Of a stretch of DNA of 10,684 nt, positions 1 to 6,212 are shown piece after piece. The notes under the pieces were generated by a model. It was not told the origin of the DNA. It worked only from the letters and a program-made list of their open reading frames with translations, and made no database searches. Made by a program: the position numbers and the translations under genes. Numbering within the stretch: position 1 is the stretch's first letter; each line of letters opens with the position of its first letter. This stretch comes from Opitutia bacterium UBA7441 (GTDB taxonomy: Bacteria > Verrucomicrobiota > Verrucomicrobiia > Opitutales > Coraliomargaritaceae), in assembly GCA_002480015.1 (NCBI GenBank), contig DLQD01000017.1:1-10684 (forward strand), read 5' to 3'.

Positions 1-51
1 GCTCAGTTTGGGTAACTCGACCAACGAGCCCGAAGGGCCGAGCATCGCGAG

Positions 52-72
52 TCAATCCCTCCCTCTCCGCCA
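52..72 (+). repeat. tRNA-Ser 3'-end-like sequence (possible attachment-site scar)
   Basis: The bases from 52 to 72 read like the last part of a bacterial tRNA-Ser: T-loop remnant, T-stem 3' strand CCCTC (57-61), acceptor 3' strand CCTCTCC (62-68), discriminator G69 and CCA (70-72). The sequence just upstream cannot form the T-stem 5' strand (TCGCG where GAGGG is expected), so this is not an intact tRNA. Integrative elements that use tRNA genes commonly duplicate exactly this 3' part, so a leftover att site is one reading. A tRNA-derived dispersed repeat or a decayed tRNA are alternatives. An imperfect hairpin follows (CCCTCT 61-66 with AGAGGG 93-98; ACTTGC 72-77 with GCAAGT 81-86). Confidence 0.35.
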
Positions 73-182
73 CTTGCGCAGCAAGTCAGGGCAGAGGGAG
101 AAGACGTAAACCCCTGGGTTCGACGGAGCGACCAAAGGAAAGGTCTGCGCCAAAGATTGGGGACAAGGGCGATTTCTGTGTG

Positions 183-207
183 TCCTTTAAAATCTTCCTT
201 TAAAATC
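183..207. repeat. Short tandem duplication (two 12-base copies)
   Basis: TCCTTTAAAATC occurs at 183-194 and again at 196-207, separated by one base, giving a 13-base period. It lies in the gene-free stretch between the tRNA-like scar and the tRNA-Pro terminator. It could be a slippage duplication or a paired binding site; nothing in the sequence decides between these. Confidence 0.6.
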
Positions 208-241
208 CCGCAGGTCCAAACCTCTGTCTGCCAGCGGCCAT

Positions 242-275
242 AAAAAAAGCTCCGTTAGAACGGAGCTAAGTTTTT
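242..275 (-). terminator. Rho-independent terminator of the tRNA-Pro gene
   Basis: AGCTCCGT (248-255) pairs with ACGGAGCT (260-267), giving an 8-bp stem and a 4-base loop. Read on the minus strand the hairpin starts a few bases after the tRNA 3' end and is followed by a run of T (A242-A248 on the plus strand). A-rich and T-rich flanks on both sides make it potentially bidirectional, but only the tRNA side has a gene to terminate. Confidence 0.85.
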
Positions 276-277
276 CA

Positions 278-365
<88 letters not shown>

Positions 366-371
366 TTGGGA

Positions 372-399
372 AAGATGGACGAGCGCTCGGGGGCGTCAA
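372..399 (-). promoter_or_regulatory. Possible sigma70-type promoter for tRNA-Pro
   Basis: On the minus strand a -35 box TTGACG (399-394) is followed after 16 bases by CATCTT (377-372), a weak -10 matching three of six consensus positions. The expected start would lie a little upstream of the tRNA 5' end at 354. The -35 sits immediately after the stop codon of the protease gene (404-406). The -35 is good and the -10 is poor, so this is tentative. Confidence 0.35.
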
Positions 400-403
400 G
401 CTT

Positions 404-2848
404 TTATGGCGTTTCTGAAATGTCGACGCGTATGAAGGCTTGGTTTACATTAGAAACAGCCTTTATACGGCGGTAGACAAGGGTCTCGGTGCCGTCGCTG
501 TTGTCCTGCGGAGTGGGGGAGACGTCTACGATGCCTGTACTATCGGCCGGCCAACTGGTCATGTTGGACGTCGTTTGGGGCGTGTAGATGATGCCTTGCA
601 GGCCGATGGGGCGGGTAACGGTCAATTCCAGATAACTGCTGCCTCCGTCTTCGACAAGTTCGTGGGTAGGCAAGATACTTAAATCGTTCACATTGGGGTC
701 CCCGCCAAAGGCGAATTCGAGAAGTTGACCCATGCCGTCGAAGTCGGTATCAGCTGTGTTTTCGGCGTCAGTGCCGCTTAAGTCATAGTAAACTTGCCAG
801 CCAGCGTATTGGCTTTGATCCGGTACGGTTGTGATTTGTAGTATCCTTCCGTTGACTGTGCCGCTGCCGAAGTCGGCACTTTGCGTTTGGCTCGTTAGGC
901 TGAAAAGATAGATCCCAGAATATGCTGAATAGGTTTGACCATTGTAGCTCACGCTCCCGCTGGGATCGGCTATATAATAAACGAATTTGGCTTGGCTGAT
1001 AGATGCAAGAAAGTCCGCATCTGTGTCTGTGAAAAAACCGCCCCGATATTGCTGTGCATCTTCGACGGAAGCGACATTCAGGTATATCGAGATAGTGTTG
1101 GAGCTGTCGAGCGGTGCGGTCAATGGTGTAGCGCCAGTCATTCGGATTAGATCGTTAATGCTGTTGGTCGGCGAGCCGAAGTCGGGAGTGGACGCCGCCG
1201 TAAATTCAAAGGCAAAGTCCAAGCCTTCTGTCGGAGAGATGGCAGAAGTTGTCAAAATGCCGGGGCTGTTCCCGGGGGCGACGAGCCCGGATCCGCTGAT
1301 AGCTGGGACGGATCCACTCCCTGAAAGAGTGCCGTAGACATCGACGATGAGTTCGGCCGAACTGCTGATGTCACCATCGACGACGAGCTCACCTCCGTGG
1401 ATCCATGTGTTGCCGGTGTAGGTGGAATTGCCGTTGAGAGTTAGCTGCCCAGAGCTGAGTGCGATGCTTCCCGAATCGCTGATGTTGCCAGAAATACTGG
1501 AGCTGGCGTTTCCGTCGAGTTCCAGCAGATAGCCGTTTGTGTCGAGATTGGCCAGTTGTATGCCTCCTGTCCCGATAGCCCAATATTGTGAGCTGCCCAA
1601 TGCGACAATGGCGCTGATAACTTGTGGGTCATCGTCATAATTGGTGAGGCCGCCTCTGCCGATCGTCAGGATGGAGCCGCCTGAAAAGGTGAAGGAGTCG
1701 CTCGCAGTTCCAGATTCCTTAAAATAGAGCCCGCGTATATTGTGGTTAGAATTGACACTGACGCTTAAGGAACTGGCCGAGGATGCGTCAAAAAGCACGT
1801 AATCATCGGAGACGGGAACTGGTTTTCCAGAATAGCCCCAGGCCGCGTCGTCGCCAATCGATGTGATGCTTCCTCCTATCCACGTGTGTAATGGGTTGCC
1901 CTCGAGACGGAGCGCAAAGCCTATCGTGTCCATACTGGTTTGCGCGGCTTGTATTGCTCCCGGAATAGCCAAAAAACTACTGTAATTATAGCCATTGGTC
2001 GTGTCTATCGCGCTATTCATGCCGAGAACCGTCAACTCCTGATCGCCATTTGGATTGGTCCAGGCGTGCAGAAGGGGATGCCCTGAGTCACCGAGTTGGA
2101 GTTGCACTTGGTCGCGTGTTGTTCGAATGGCAGTCTGCTTGGAGTCTGAATTGAAAGCTGCCACAGTGTTTGGGGTATCCGTACCGACTCGAGGGCTTCC
2201 GTTCGTGCTGGAACTCCGGCCACACATCAAGAGTGGAAGGTTATTGTAGGCAGAATATGTGGTTGCTGTGCTGCTGCTGTGCAGATCCAACACGGCAGTT
2301 CGCGTCAAGTTCGAGGGCTCTGTGACCGATACGGCCAACTTACCGATTGCTAGATCGTAGTTGGTGACACCGTTTGTGGCGGCGAGTAACTCCAGTCCGT
2401 ATCCCAAGTTATCAATGCTGTCGACACCACTGGCAGACCAAGTAAGACCATCGATACCCTTGATGCGGATACCCTGAGTCCTTTGATTTAGGTCACCATC
2501 TCCGTCACTGGGGGTATATTCGTAGTGTTGTGCAGTCAGGAAATGTCGCGGGCTGAGCATGGCCAAGCCTTTGTAGCTGGAGGATTCGTAGGTAGTGGTA
2601 CTCCAACCGACGCCCGACCAATCTAGACCTGCCCCGACAAATGAAATGTCGCCGTTAAATATCGGATTGAGGGGGAATCCGGAAATAAAGCGGTCATTTT
2701 TAATACTCGAATAGCCTGTAATGCTGATAGCAGCCGACGGCAATGTGCTGAGCTGTAAACAAGTCAGCAACAGTAAAAATACTCGAAAAGTCCATCTTCT
2801 TTGGTAGCGGGCAGGGTGCATGTGTTGTTTAAATCGGTTCTTCGCCAT
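404..2848 (-). CDS. Secreted trypsin-like serine protease with autotransporter-associated beta-strand repeat
   Basis: This is a predicted exported protein of 814 residues from the ATG at 2848. A basic n-region containing RRWTFR leads into a hydrophobic core FLLLLTCLQLSTL and a likely signal-peptidase site near PSAA (about residue 40). The N-terminal third carries a chymotrypsin-fold (S1/S6-like) triad: His108 in FLTAQH, Asp165 in NYDLAIGKL, and Ser255 in LGDSGHP (normally GDSGGP or GDSGSP). A Gly/Ser-rich region follows, with one autotransporter-associated beta-strand repeat at about 466-534 (LTLNGNSTYTGNTWIHGGEL to APGNSPGIL). The C-terminal segment has an Asp-rich FDGMGQLLEFAFGGDP motif near 703-718. 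No terminal beta-barrel or closing aromatic residue is seen, so it is not a classical type V autotransporter; the export route across the outer membrane is unclear. The frame stays open to an ATG at 2956, but that extension is antisense of a repeat element. Met46 of that frame (codon at 2821) is another possible start giving a more usual signal peptide. The substrate is unknown. Confidence 0.82.
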   Translation of the reverse strand: MAKNRFKQHMHPARYQRRWTFRVFLLLLTCLQLSTLPSAAISITGYSSIKNDRFISGFPLNPIFNGDISFVGAGLDWSGVGWSTTTYESSSYKGLAMLSPRHFLTAQHYEYTPSDGDGDLNQRTQGIRIKGIDGLTWSASGVDSIDNLGYGLELLAATNGVTNYDLAIGKLAVSVTEPSNLTRTAVLDLHSSSTATTYSAYNNLPLLMCGRSSSTNGSPRVGTDTPNTVAAFNSDSKQTAIRTTRDQVQLQLGDSGHPLLHAWTNPNGDQELTVLGMNSAIDTTNGYNYSSFLAIPGAIQAAQTSMDTIGFALRLEGNPLHTWIGGSITSIGDDAAWGYSGKPVPVSDDYVLFDASSASSLSVSVNSNHNIRGLYFKESGTASDSFTFSGGSILTIGRGGLTNYDDDPQVISAIVALGSSQYWAIGTGGIQLANLDTNGYLLELDGNASSSISGNISDSGSIALSSGQLTLNGNSTYTGNTWIHGGELVVDGDISSSAELIVDVYGTLSGSGSVPAISGSGLVAPGNSPGILTTSAISPTEGLDFAFEFTAASTPDFGSPTNSINDLIRMTGATPLTAPLDSSNTISIYLNVASVEDAQQYRGGFFTDTDADFLASISQAKFVYYIADPSGSVSYNGQTYSAYSGIYLFSLTSQTQSADFGSGTVNGRILQITTVPDQSQYAGWQVYYDLSGTDAENTADTDFDGMGQLLEFAFGGDPNVNDLSILPTHELVEDGGSSYLELTVTRPIGLQGIIYTPQTTSNMTSWPADSTGIVDVSPTPQDNSDGTETLVYRRIKAVSNVNQAFIRVDISETP

Positions 2849-2857
2849 TTTTAGTGG
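2828..2857 (-). repeat. Outer inverted repeat, left copy
   Basis: On the minus strand this reads CCACTAAAAATG, then GCGAAGAACC, GA and TTTAAA. It matches the plus-strand sequence at 3235-3262 with one substitution and a two-base indel. It overlaps the 5' end of the protease gene, and the ATG at 2848 lies inside it; the right copy has ATA at that position. Confidence 0.85.
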
Positions 2858-2880
2858 GTAAGGCCACTCAGTACTCTGAT

Positions 2881-2920
2881 TTTTAACCACTCGCTGCGCT
2901 GGAGGCACCGAGACACGGAG
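2881..2920 (+). repeat. Inner inverted repeat, left arm
   Basis: The arm begins TTTTAACCAC (2881-2890) and ends GAGACACGGAG (2910-2920). Both blocks reappear inverted in the right arm at 3138-3166. The middle (2891-2909) diverges from the right arm, as if altered or replaced. The arm is transcribed antisense if the protease frame is read from 2956. Confidence 0.7.
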
Positions 2921-2961
2921 AAGGATTGCTTGCCATAAGAAACTTAAGACGCTCATTATTT

Positions 2962-3120
2962 ATGGATGGGTCACTTATTGGAGAAGAACTGACGAAGAAG
3001 ATCATTGGCGCTGCAATTGAGGTGCAAACTTACATGCGGCTGACTGAGTGCCGGGTGGCACTGCTGTTGAATTTTAGTGTGCCCGTTTTGAAAGATGGAA
3101 TCAAGCCTCTGGTCCTGTAA
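2962..3120 (+). pseudogene. GxxExxY-family (PDDEXK_3-like) gene remnant with internal deletion
   Basis: The 52 codons from ATG 2962 to TAA 3120 read as the two ends of a GxxExxY protein (usually about 125-130 residues) joined together. The N-terminal part ELTKKIIGAAIEV matches the family start. It then jumps to TYMRLTECRVALLLNF and PVLKDGIK, which match the family C-terminus. Roughly 60-75 residues are missing between Val and Thr. That gap holds the GxxExxY signature itself and the acidic/Lys residues of the nuclease-like fold, so the product cannot be a working nuclease domain. The deletion is in frame and the stop is intact. A TTG at 2926 would extend the frame upstream into the left repeat arm. 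The family's cellular role is not established. The assignment rests on recognised sequence, not on a search. Confidence 0.75.
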
Positions 3121-3137
3121 GTTTAAGTCAATCACTC

Positions 3138-3166
3138 CTCCGTGTCTCTGCGTCTCCGTGGTAAAA
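3138..3166 (-). repeat. Inner inverted repeat, right arm
   Basis: On the minus strand it reads TTTTACCACGGAGACGCAGA followed by GACACGGAG. It matches the left arm at the outer end (TTTTA[A]CCAC) and at the inner end (GAGACACGGAG, 3148-3138). It begins 17 bases after the stop codon of the GxxExxY remnant. Confidence 0.75.
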
Positions 3167-3234
3167 CTCTCCGGTCTGGACCCTCAAGCCATTCCTCATC
3201 TCAGAAGTAATTGAGTGTTCCGACTTTCATTGAT

Positions 3235-3262
3235 CCACTAAAAATAGCGAAGAACCTTTAAA
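3235..3262 (+). repeat. Outer inverted repeat, right copy
   Basis: CCACTAAAAATAGCGAAGAA followed by CCTTTAAA is the inverted partner of 2828-2857. Weaker similarity continues towards the centre: CACTCAATTACTTCTGA on the minus strand here resembles CACTCAGTACTCTGA at the left (about 2865-2879). The right arm has about 45 extra bases before the inner repeat. Confidence 0.85.
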
Positions 3263-3310
3263 TCTAGGATAAAGACCCTGTTTTTCAATCACTTAGCTTT
3301 TATAGAATTG

Positions 3311-3348
3311 TAAAATAAAACAGGCCGATTCAATGGAATCGGCCTGTT
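3311..3348 (-). terminator. Rho-independent terminator after the zinc peptidase gene
   Basis: AACAGGCCGATT (3319-3330) and AATCGGCCTGTT (3337-3348) form a perfect 12-bp stem with loop CAATGG. On the minus strand the hairpin is followed by TTTTATTTTAC. It starts 25 bases beyond the stop codon of the minus-strand peptidase. Confidence 0.9.
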
Positions 3349-3373
3349 GGAAGTTGTTGTGCTTGTGGGCGCT

Positions 3374-4036
3374 CTATCTGCGCGAAGCCAGCAAATAAAG
3401 TAGCCAGCCTAGGCTACTGACGAAGGCGGCTACGTAGGTGTAGGCGGCGGCGTCGAGGGTTTTGGTCACGCCTTCCATTTCATCTTGATCGACGATGCCG
3501 AGACCGACGAGTTGGAGTTTGGCGCGTTTGCTGGCATCGAACTCGACGGGGAGGGTGACGAGTTGGAAGACGGTCAGGACGATGTAAATGGCGATACCGA
3601 GATTAATGAAAATCGGGCTGTGAAAAAGAAAGAAGCCGCCGAACATGGCGATGGGCAGGAGTTGTGAGGCGAAGCTGGTGATCGGCACGAGCGACATGCG
3701 CAGGTTGAGTGGGGCATATTCCTGTTTATGTTGGATAGCGTGGCCGGCTTCGTGGGCCGCGACGCCGAGTGCTGCGAGGCTGGAACCACGGTAATTGGCT
3801 TGGCTCAGGGCCAGGCGCTTGTGGGTCGGGTCGTAGTGGTCGGTTAGCGTGCCGTGGCACTCGACGATCTCCACGTCGTGAATGCCAGCGCTGGCCATGA
3901 CGGCTTGGGCGGCTTCGCGACCAGTGATGCGACCACGAGAGGCAACTTGTACGTATCTGCCGTATGCGCTTTTGACCTTCATCTGCGCCCAAAGGCCGAC
4001 GAGCATGGGTATGAGAATAAGTGCTAAAAATGTCAT
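3374..4036 (-). CDS. YugP-type membrane zinc metallopeptidase (Zn_peptidase_2)
   Basis: This is a predicted integral membrane neutral zinc peptidase of 220 residues. The N-terminal membrane segment (about 2-18) is followed by the family-typical run QMKVKSAYGRY. The soluble part carries the zinc motif HEAGH at 95-99 (His95, His99 as ligands, Glu96 as catalytic base), and LPVEFDAS at 163-169 contains a likely third ligand, Glu165. Hydrophobic stretches at about 121-164 and 199-218 give further membrane segments. The start at 4036 gives the length and N-terminus usual for the family; the frame is open to an ATG at 4096, but those 20 extra residues do not resemble the family. Known members are of unclear physiological role; membrane protein quality control is a guess. 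It is divergent from the thioredoxin-like gene and ends at a strong terminator. No Shine-Dalgarno sequence is visible. Confidence 0.9.
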   Translation of the reverse strand: MTFLALILIPMLVGLWAQMKVKSAYGRYVQVASRGRITGREAAQAVMASAGIHDVEIVECHGTLTDHYDPTHKRLALSQANYRGSSLAALGVAAHEAGHAIQHKQEYAPLNLRMSLVPITSFASQLLPIAMFGGFFLFHSPIFINLGIAIYIVLTVFQLVTLPVEFDASKRAKLQLVGLGIVDQDEMEGVTKTLDAAAYTYVAAFVSSLGWLLYLLASRR

Positions 4037-4144
4037 AATTCGTAGGTTTGTTTGTTTTCGAAATGAAAGAGCAATTACAGTTCCACTAAATCTCAAGTGA
4101 GAACATTTTATTTTTTGGTGTTTGTGTTGGAATAGATCACCATT

Positions 4145-4173
4145 TTGCCCATCATAAGTAGGCTGGCGATAAT
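4145..4173 (+). promoter_or_regulatory. Sigma70-like promoter of the thioredoxin-like gene
   Basis: A -35 box TTGCCC (4145-4150) and a -10 box GATAAT (4168-4173, five of six consensus bases) are separated by exactly 17 bases. Transcription would start near 4180, about 20 bases before the ATG at 4199. The site lies in the divergent gap between the zinc peptidase and the thioredoxin-like gene. Confidence 0.6.
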
Positions 4174-4198
4174 TAAACCTCTAACCTGATTAACAATT

Positions 4199-4648
4199 AT
4201 GCGAAACATACTCTTACTTTCCTTCCTCTCAATATTCGGTTTGCACACAGCCTTTTCGGCTGAGGGCGGAGTCTGGATGACTGATTTTGAGGCTGCTCAA
4301 GCGAAGGCGGCTGCCGAACAAAAGCCGATGCTGTTAGATTTTACCGGTTCGGACTGGTGCGGTTGGTGCATCAAGCTGGATAAGGAGGTGTTCAGTCAAG
4401 AGGCCTTTCAGAACTATGCTGCCGAGGCCTTGGTTCTGGTTGAGCTTGATTTCCCTCGTGGTAAGGACCAATCCGCGGAATTGAAGGCTCAGAATAAAGC
4501 TTTAGCTGAAAAATATGGGATTCGCGGGTTTCCGACGATTCTGATTCTTTCACCAGAGGGCGAGTTGATTGAGAAAACCGGCTATCGACGGGGCGGGGCT
4601 GAGTCTTACGTCGAGCATATCATGGGTATTTTGGCTTCTGCGGGCTAG
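4199..4648 (+). CDS. Secreted thioredoxin-fold protein (CGWC)
   Basis: This is a 149-residue exported protein with a signal peptide (about 1-20: short n-region MRN, core ILLLSFLSIFGL, cleavage after AFS or FSA). The thioredoxin fold starts near residue 25. The redox-active motif is CGWC at 54-57 inside DFTGSDWCGWCIKLDKEVF, and the cis-proline is Pro112 in RGFPTILIL. The CxxC spacing and the following KLDKEVF place it among the thioredoxin_7/DsbD-C-like proteins abundant in Verrucomicrobiota and Planctomycetota. It should act outside the cytoplasm in disulfide reduction or exchange, but no partner such as DsbD or a cytochrome maturation gene is adjacent, so the substrate is open. It appears monocistronic, with its own promoter and a possible terminator. 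Confidence 0.9.
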   Translation: MRNILLLSFLSIFGLHTAFSAEGGVWMTDFEAAQAKAAAEQKPMLLDFTGSDWCGWCIKLDKEVFSQEAFQNYAAEALVLVELDFPRGKDQSAELKAQNKALAEKYGIRGFPTILILSPEGELIEKTGYRRGGAESYVEHIMGILASAG

Positions 4649-4667
4649 GCATTGTTTAAACTCGCTA

Positions 4668-4713
4668 GGCAAACGCTCCAGTTCCACTTTTTCAAGCCGT
4701 TGCCTTTTTTTTT
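4668..4713 (+). terminator. Possible terminator after the thioredoxin-like gene
   Basis: GGCAA(A)CG (4668-4675) can pair with CGTTGCC (4698-4704), with one bulged base and a loop of about 22 bases, followed directly by nine T (4705-4713). The T-run is strong but the stem is short and the loop long, so efficiency is uncertain. Confidence 0.5.
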
Positions 4714-4895
4714 GGCGCGGCTTTTATTGTGCTGGGCCTTCTCTGACTGTCGGAACTACTTGATTTAAAGTGGGTTCCATTCGAGGGAAAAATCCCCAAA
4801 CTTAGGGTTGCTTTTCGCTATCTCTATTTTACTCTGCGCGGTTTTCTTATTTCCAAGCCATTCTCCCAAAGGGCACATTTCAACCGAATTTAGAC

Positions 4896-5555
4896 ATGCA
4901 ACAGTATACACTCAAAATCGCTACTCGTGAAAACACCGGCCGTGGTGTTGCTCGCCGCCTTCGTGCGGAGGGTAAAATACCCGCGTCCCTTTATGGTCAG
5001 GGCAACGCTCGCTCTATCTCCGTCTCGGCGGTAGATTTTCGCGACCTAAACCGACAGATCGGCGGCGGTGCTGCCCTCGTTGAACTAACCGATGAAAAGG
5101 GCGATTCCGCCCTTTGCTTGGTGCAGGAGGTTCAATACCATGCAGTAAAAAGCTCGATTGACCACATTGATTTCCAAGAGGTTGAACGTGGTCATGCTTT
5201 CACGACTAAGGTGCCGGTTCACCTCATACACGAAGCCGATTGCCTCGGAGTGAAAAACGACGGAGGTGTGCTCGACCATAAATCACACGAGGTTGAAATC
5301 CGCTGCCGCCCCTCCAAGCTCCCGGAAAGCGTTGAGGTCGATGTCTCTGCTCTCGCCGTTGGCGGTGCGATCCACATTCGCGATCTACCTGTGCTCGATG
5401 AAGTCGAATATCTCGGCGAGCCGGACCAAGTCATCGTATCTGTCCAACACCCGACCGTTGCCCCTGCGTCTGAGGACACTGCAGAGGCAGTCGCAGCTGA
5501 TGAAGTGCCTGCTACGAAGGTCAGCGATGACGCGAAGGAAGATTCCGAGTCTTAA
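4896..5555 (+). CDS. rplY: 50S ribosomal protein L25/general stress protein Ctc
   Basis: The protein binds 5S rRNA in the large subunit. At 219 residues it is the long Ctc/TL5 form. The N-terminal L25 domain (about 1-92) has the typical GRGVARRLRAEGKIPASLYG near 16-34 and YHAVKSSIDHIDFQEV at 81-96. The C-terminal TL5 beta domain (about 97-186) includes GVKNDGGVLDHKSHEVEIRC (118-137) and the IHIRDL segment near 159. A low-complexity Ala/Glu/Asp tail (about 188-219) follows. ATG 4896 starts the family-typical N-terminus; no Shine-Dalgarno sequence precedes it. It is the first gene of the plus-strand cluster, and pth follows after 57 bases, a pairing common in many bacteria. The 247-base gap upstream should hold the operon promoter, but no convincing -35/-10 pair was found. 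Confidence 0.96.
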   Translation: MQQYTLKIATRENTGRGVARRLRAEGKIPASLYGQGNARSISVSAVDFRDLNRQIGGGAALVELTDEKGDSALCLVQEVQYHAVKSSIDHIDFQEVERGHAFTTKVPVHLIHEADCLGVKNDGGVLDHKSHEVEIRCRPSKLPESVEVDVSALAVGGAIHIRDLPVLDEVEYLGEPDQVIVSVQHPTVAPASEDTAEAVAADEVPATKVSDDAKEDSES

Positions 5556-5612
5556 CTATAACACAATTTAACCCGGCACGCTCACCTAGCTGGCCAACAA
5601 CGTTCTTTTAAA

Positions 5613-6212
5613 ATGTCCATCGCGGTCATTGCTGGCTTGGGAAACCCAGGCTCTAAATACCGCAATACCCGGCACAACATCGGTTTCGCCCTTGTTGATC
5701 AACTTGCTGCCAAGCAGGGTGCAACATGGAAACATGAAGCCCGCTTTGAAGCGGAAGTCGCGGTTATTCAACTCGATGAGCGTAAGCTCATGTTGTTGAA
5801 GCCGCAGACTTTTATGAATCAGAGCGGTCGCTCCCTCGGAGCGGCACTGCGCTATCGCAAGCTGGCTCCAGAGTCGATGCTTGTCATTTACGATGACCTC
5901 ACGCTTGATCTCGGGCGCACAAAGTTGAGTGTTCGCGGCAGTGCAGGCGGTCACAATGGTATCGCCGATTTGCTCACGCAAGTCGGCTCGGGCTTTGCCC
6001 GCTATCGTGTCGGAATCGGTGCCAAGCCGAACAAAGAGATGGACCTTGCAGACTATGTCCTCAGCCCATTTACTCGGGAGGAGCAATCACTTTTGGCGGA
6101 AAGCCAGGCTGAGTTTCTCGATCAGATATACTTAATCTTGAACGATGGCCTTGAAGCCGCCATGAAAATAATTAACCAACGCAAAGCCACAACGCATGAG
6201 CGCAACGACTAA
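5613..6212 (+). CDS. pth: Peptidyl-tRNA hydrolase
   Basis: This enzyme cleaves the ester bond of peptidyl-tRNAs released from stalled ribosomes, recycling tRNA in the cytoplasm. Length is 199 residues, normal for bacterial Pth. The signature elements are present: GLGNPG at 8-13, NTRHNIGF with catalytic His21, FMNQSG with Asn69, YDDL with Asp94, and GGHNGI with Asn115 (equivalents of E. coli His20, Asn68, Asp93, Asn114). ATG 5613 gives the standard N-terminus MSIAVIAGLGNPG. It lies between rplY and rpsF. Its last 17 bases overlap the start of rpsF in another frame, which suggests translational coupling. Confidence 0.97.
   Translation: MSIAVIAGLGNPGSKYRNTRHNIGFALVDQLAAKQGATWKHEARFEAEVAVIQLDERKLMLLKPQTFMNQSGRSLGAALRYRKLAPESMLVIYDDLTLDLGRTKLSVRGSAGGHNGIADLLTQVGSGFARYRVGIGAKPNKEMDLADYVLSPFTREEQSLLAESQAEFLDQIYLILNDGLEAAMKIINQRKATTHERND

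Larger units (their letters stand above)
2828..3262. mobile_element. Nested inverted-repeat element carrying a GxxExxY gene remnant
   Basis: About 435 bases are bounded by the outer inverted repeat (2828-2857 and 3235-3262). Inside it is a second inverted pair (2881-2920 and 3138-3166) that directly flanks the GxxExxY remnant. From general memory, sequences of the type ACCACGGAGACACAGAGACAC often accompany GxxExxY genes in environmental bacteria, which fits a cassette moved as a unit; this was not searched. No transposase is present, so it would be non-autonomous or a relic. The five bases ACTCT occur just outside the inner pair on both sides (2873-2877 and 3166-3170), too short to prove a target duplication. 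Confidence 0.45.

Noticed and set aside
973..978. Perfect TATAAT on the plus strand
   Set aside because: It lies inside the protease coding region, antisense to it, with no convincing -35 box and no plus-strand gene downstream.
2926..2961. TTG start extending the GxxExxY remnant upstream
   Set aside because: The added 12 residues come from the left repeat arm region and do not resemble the family N-terminus; ATG 2962 is a better start.
4808..4830. TTGCTT and TATTTT upstream of rplY as a promoter
   Set aside because: The spacer is only 11 bases, too short for a sigma70 promoter; no better pair was found in the gap.
5586..6086. Minus-strand open frame of 166 codons
   Set aside because: It is antisense to pth and has no recognisable domain.
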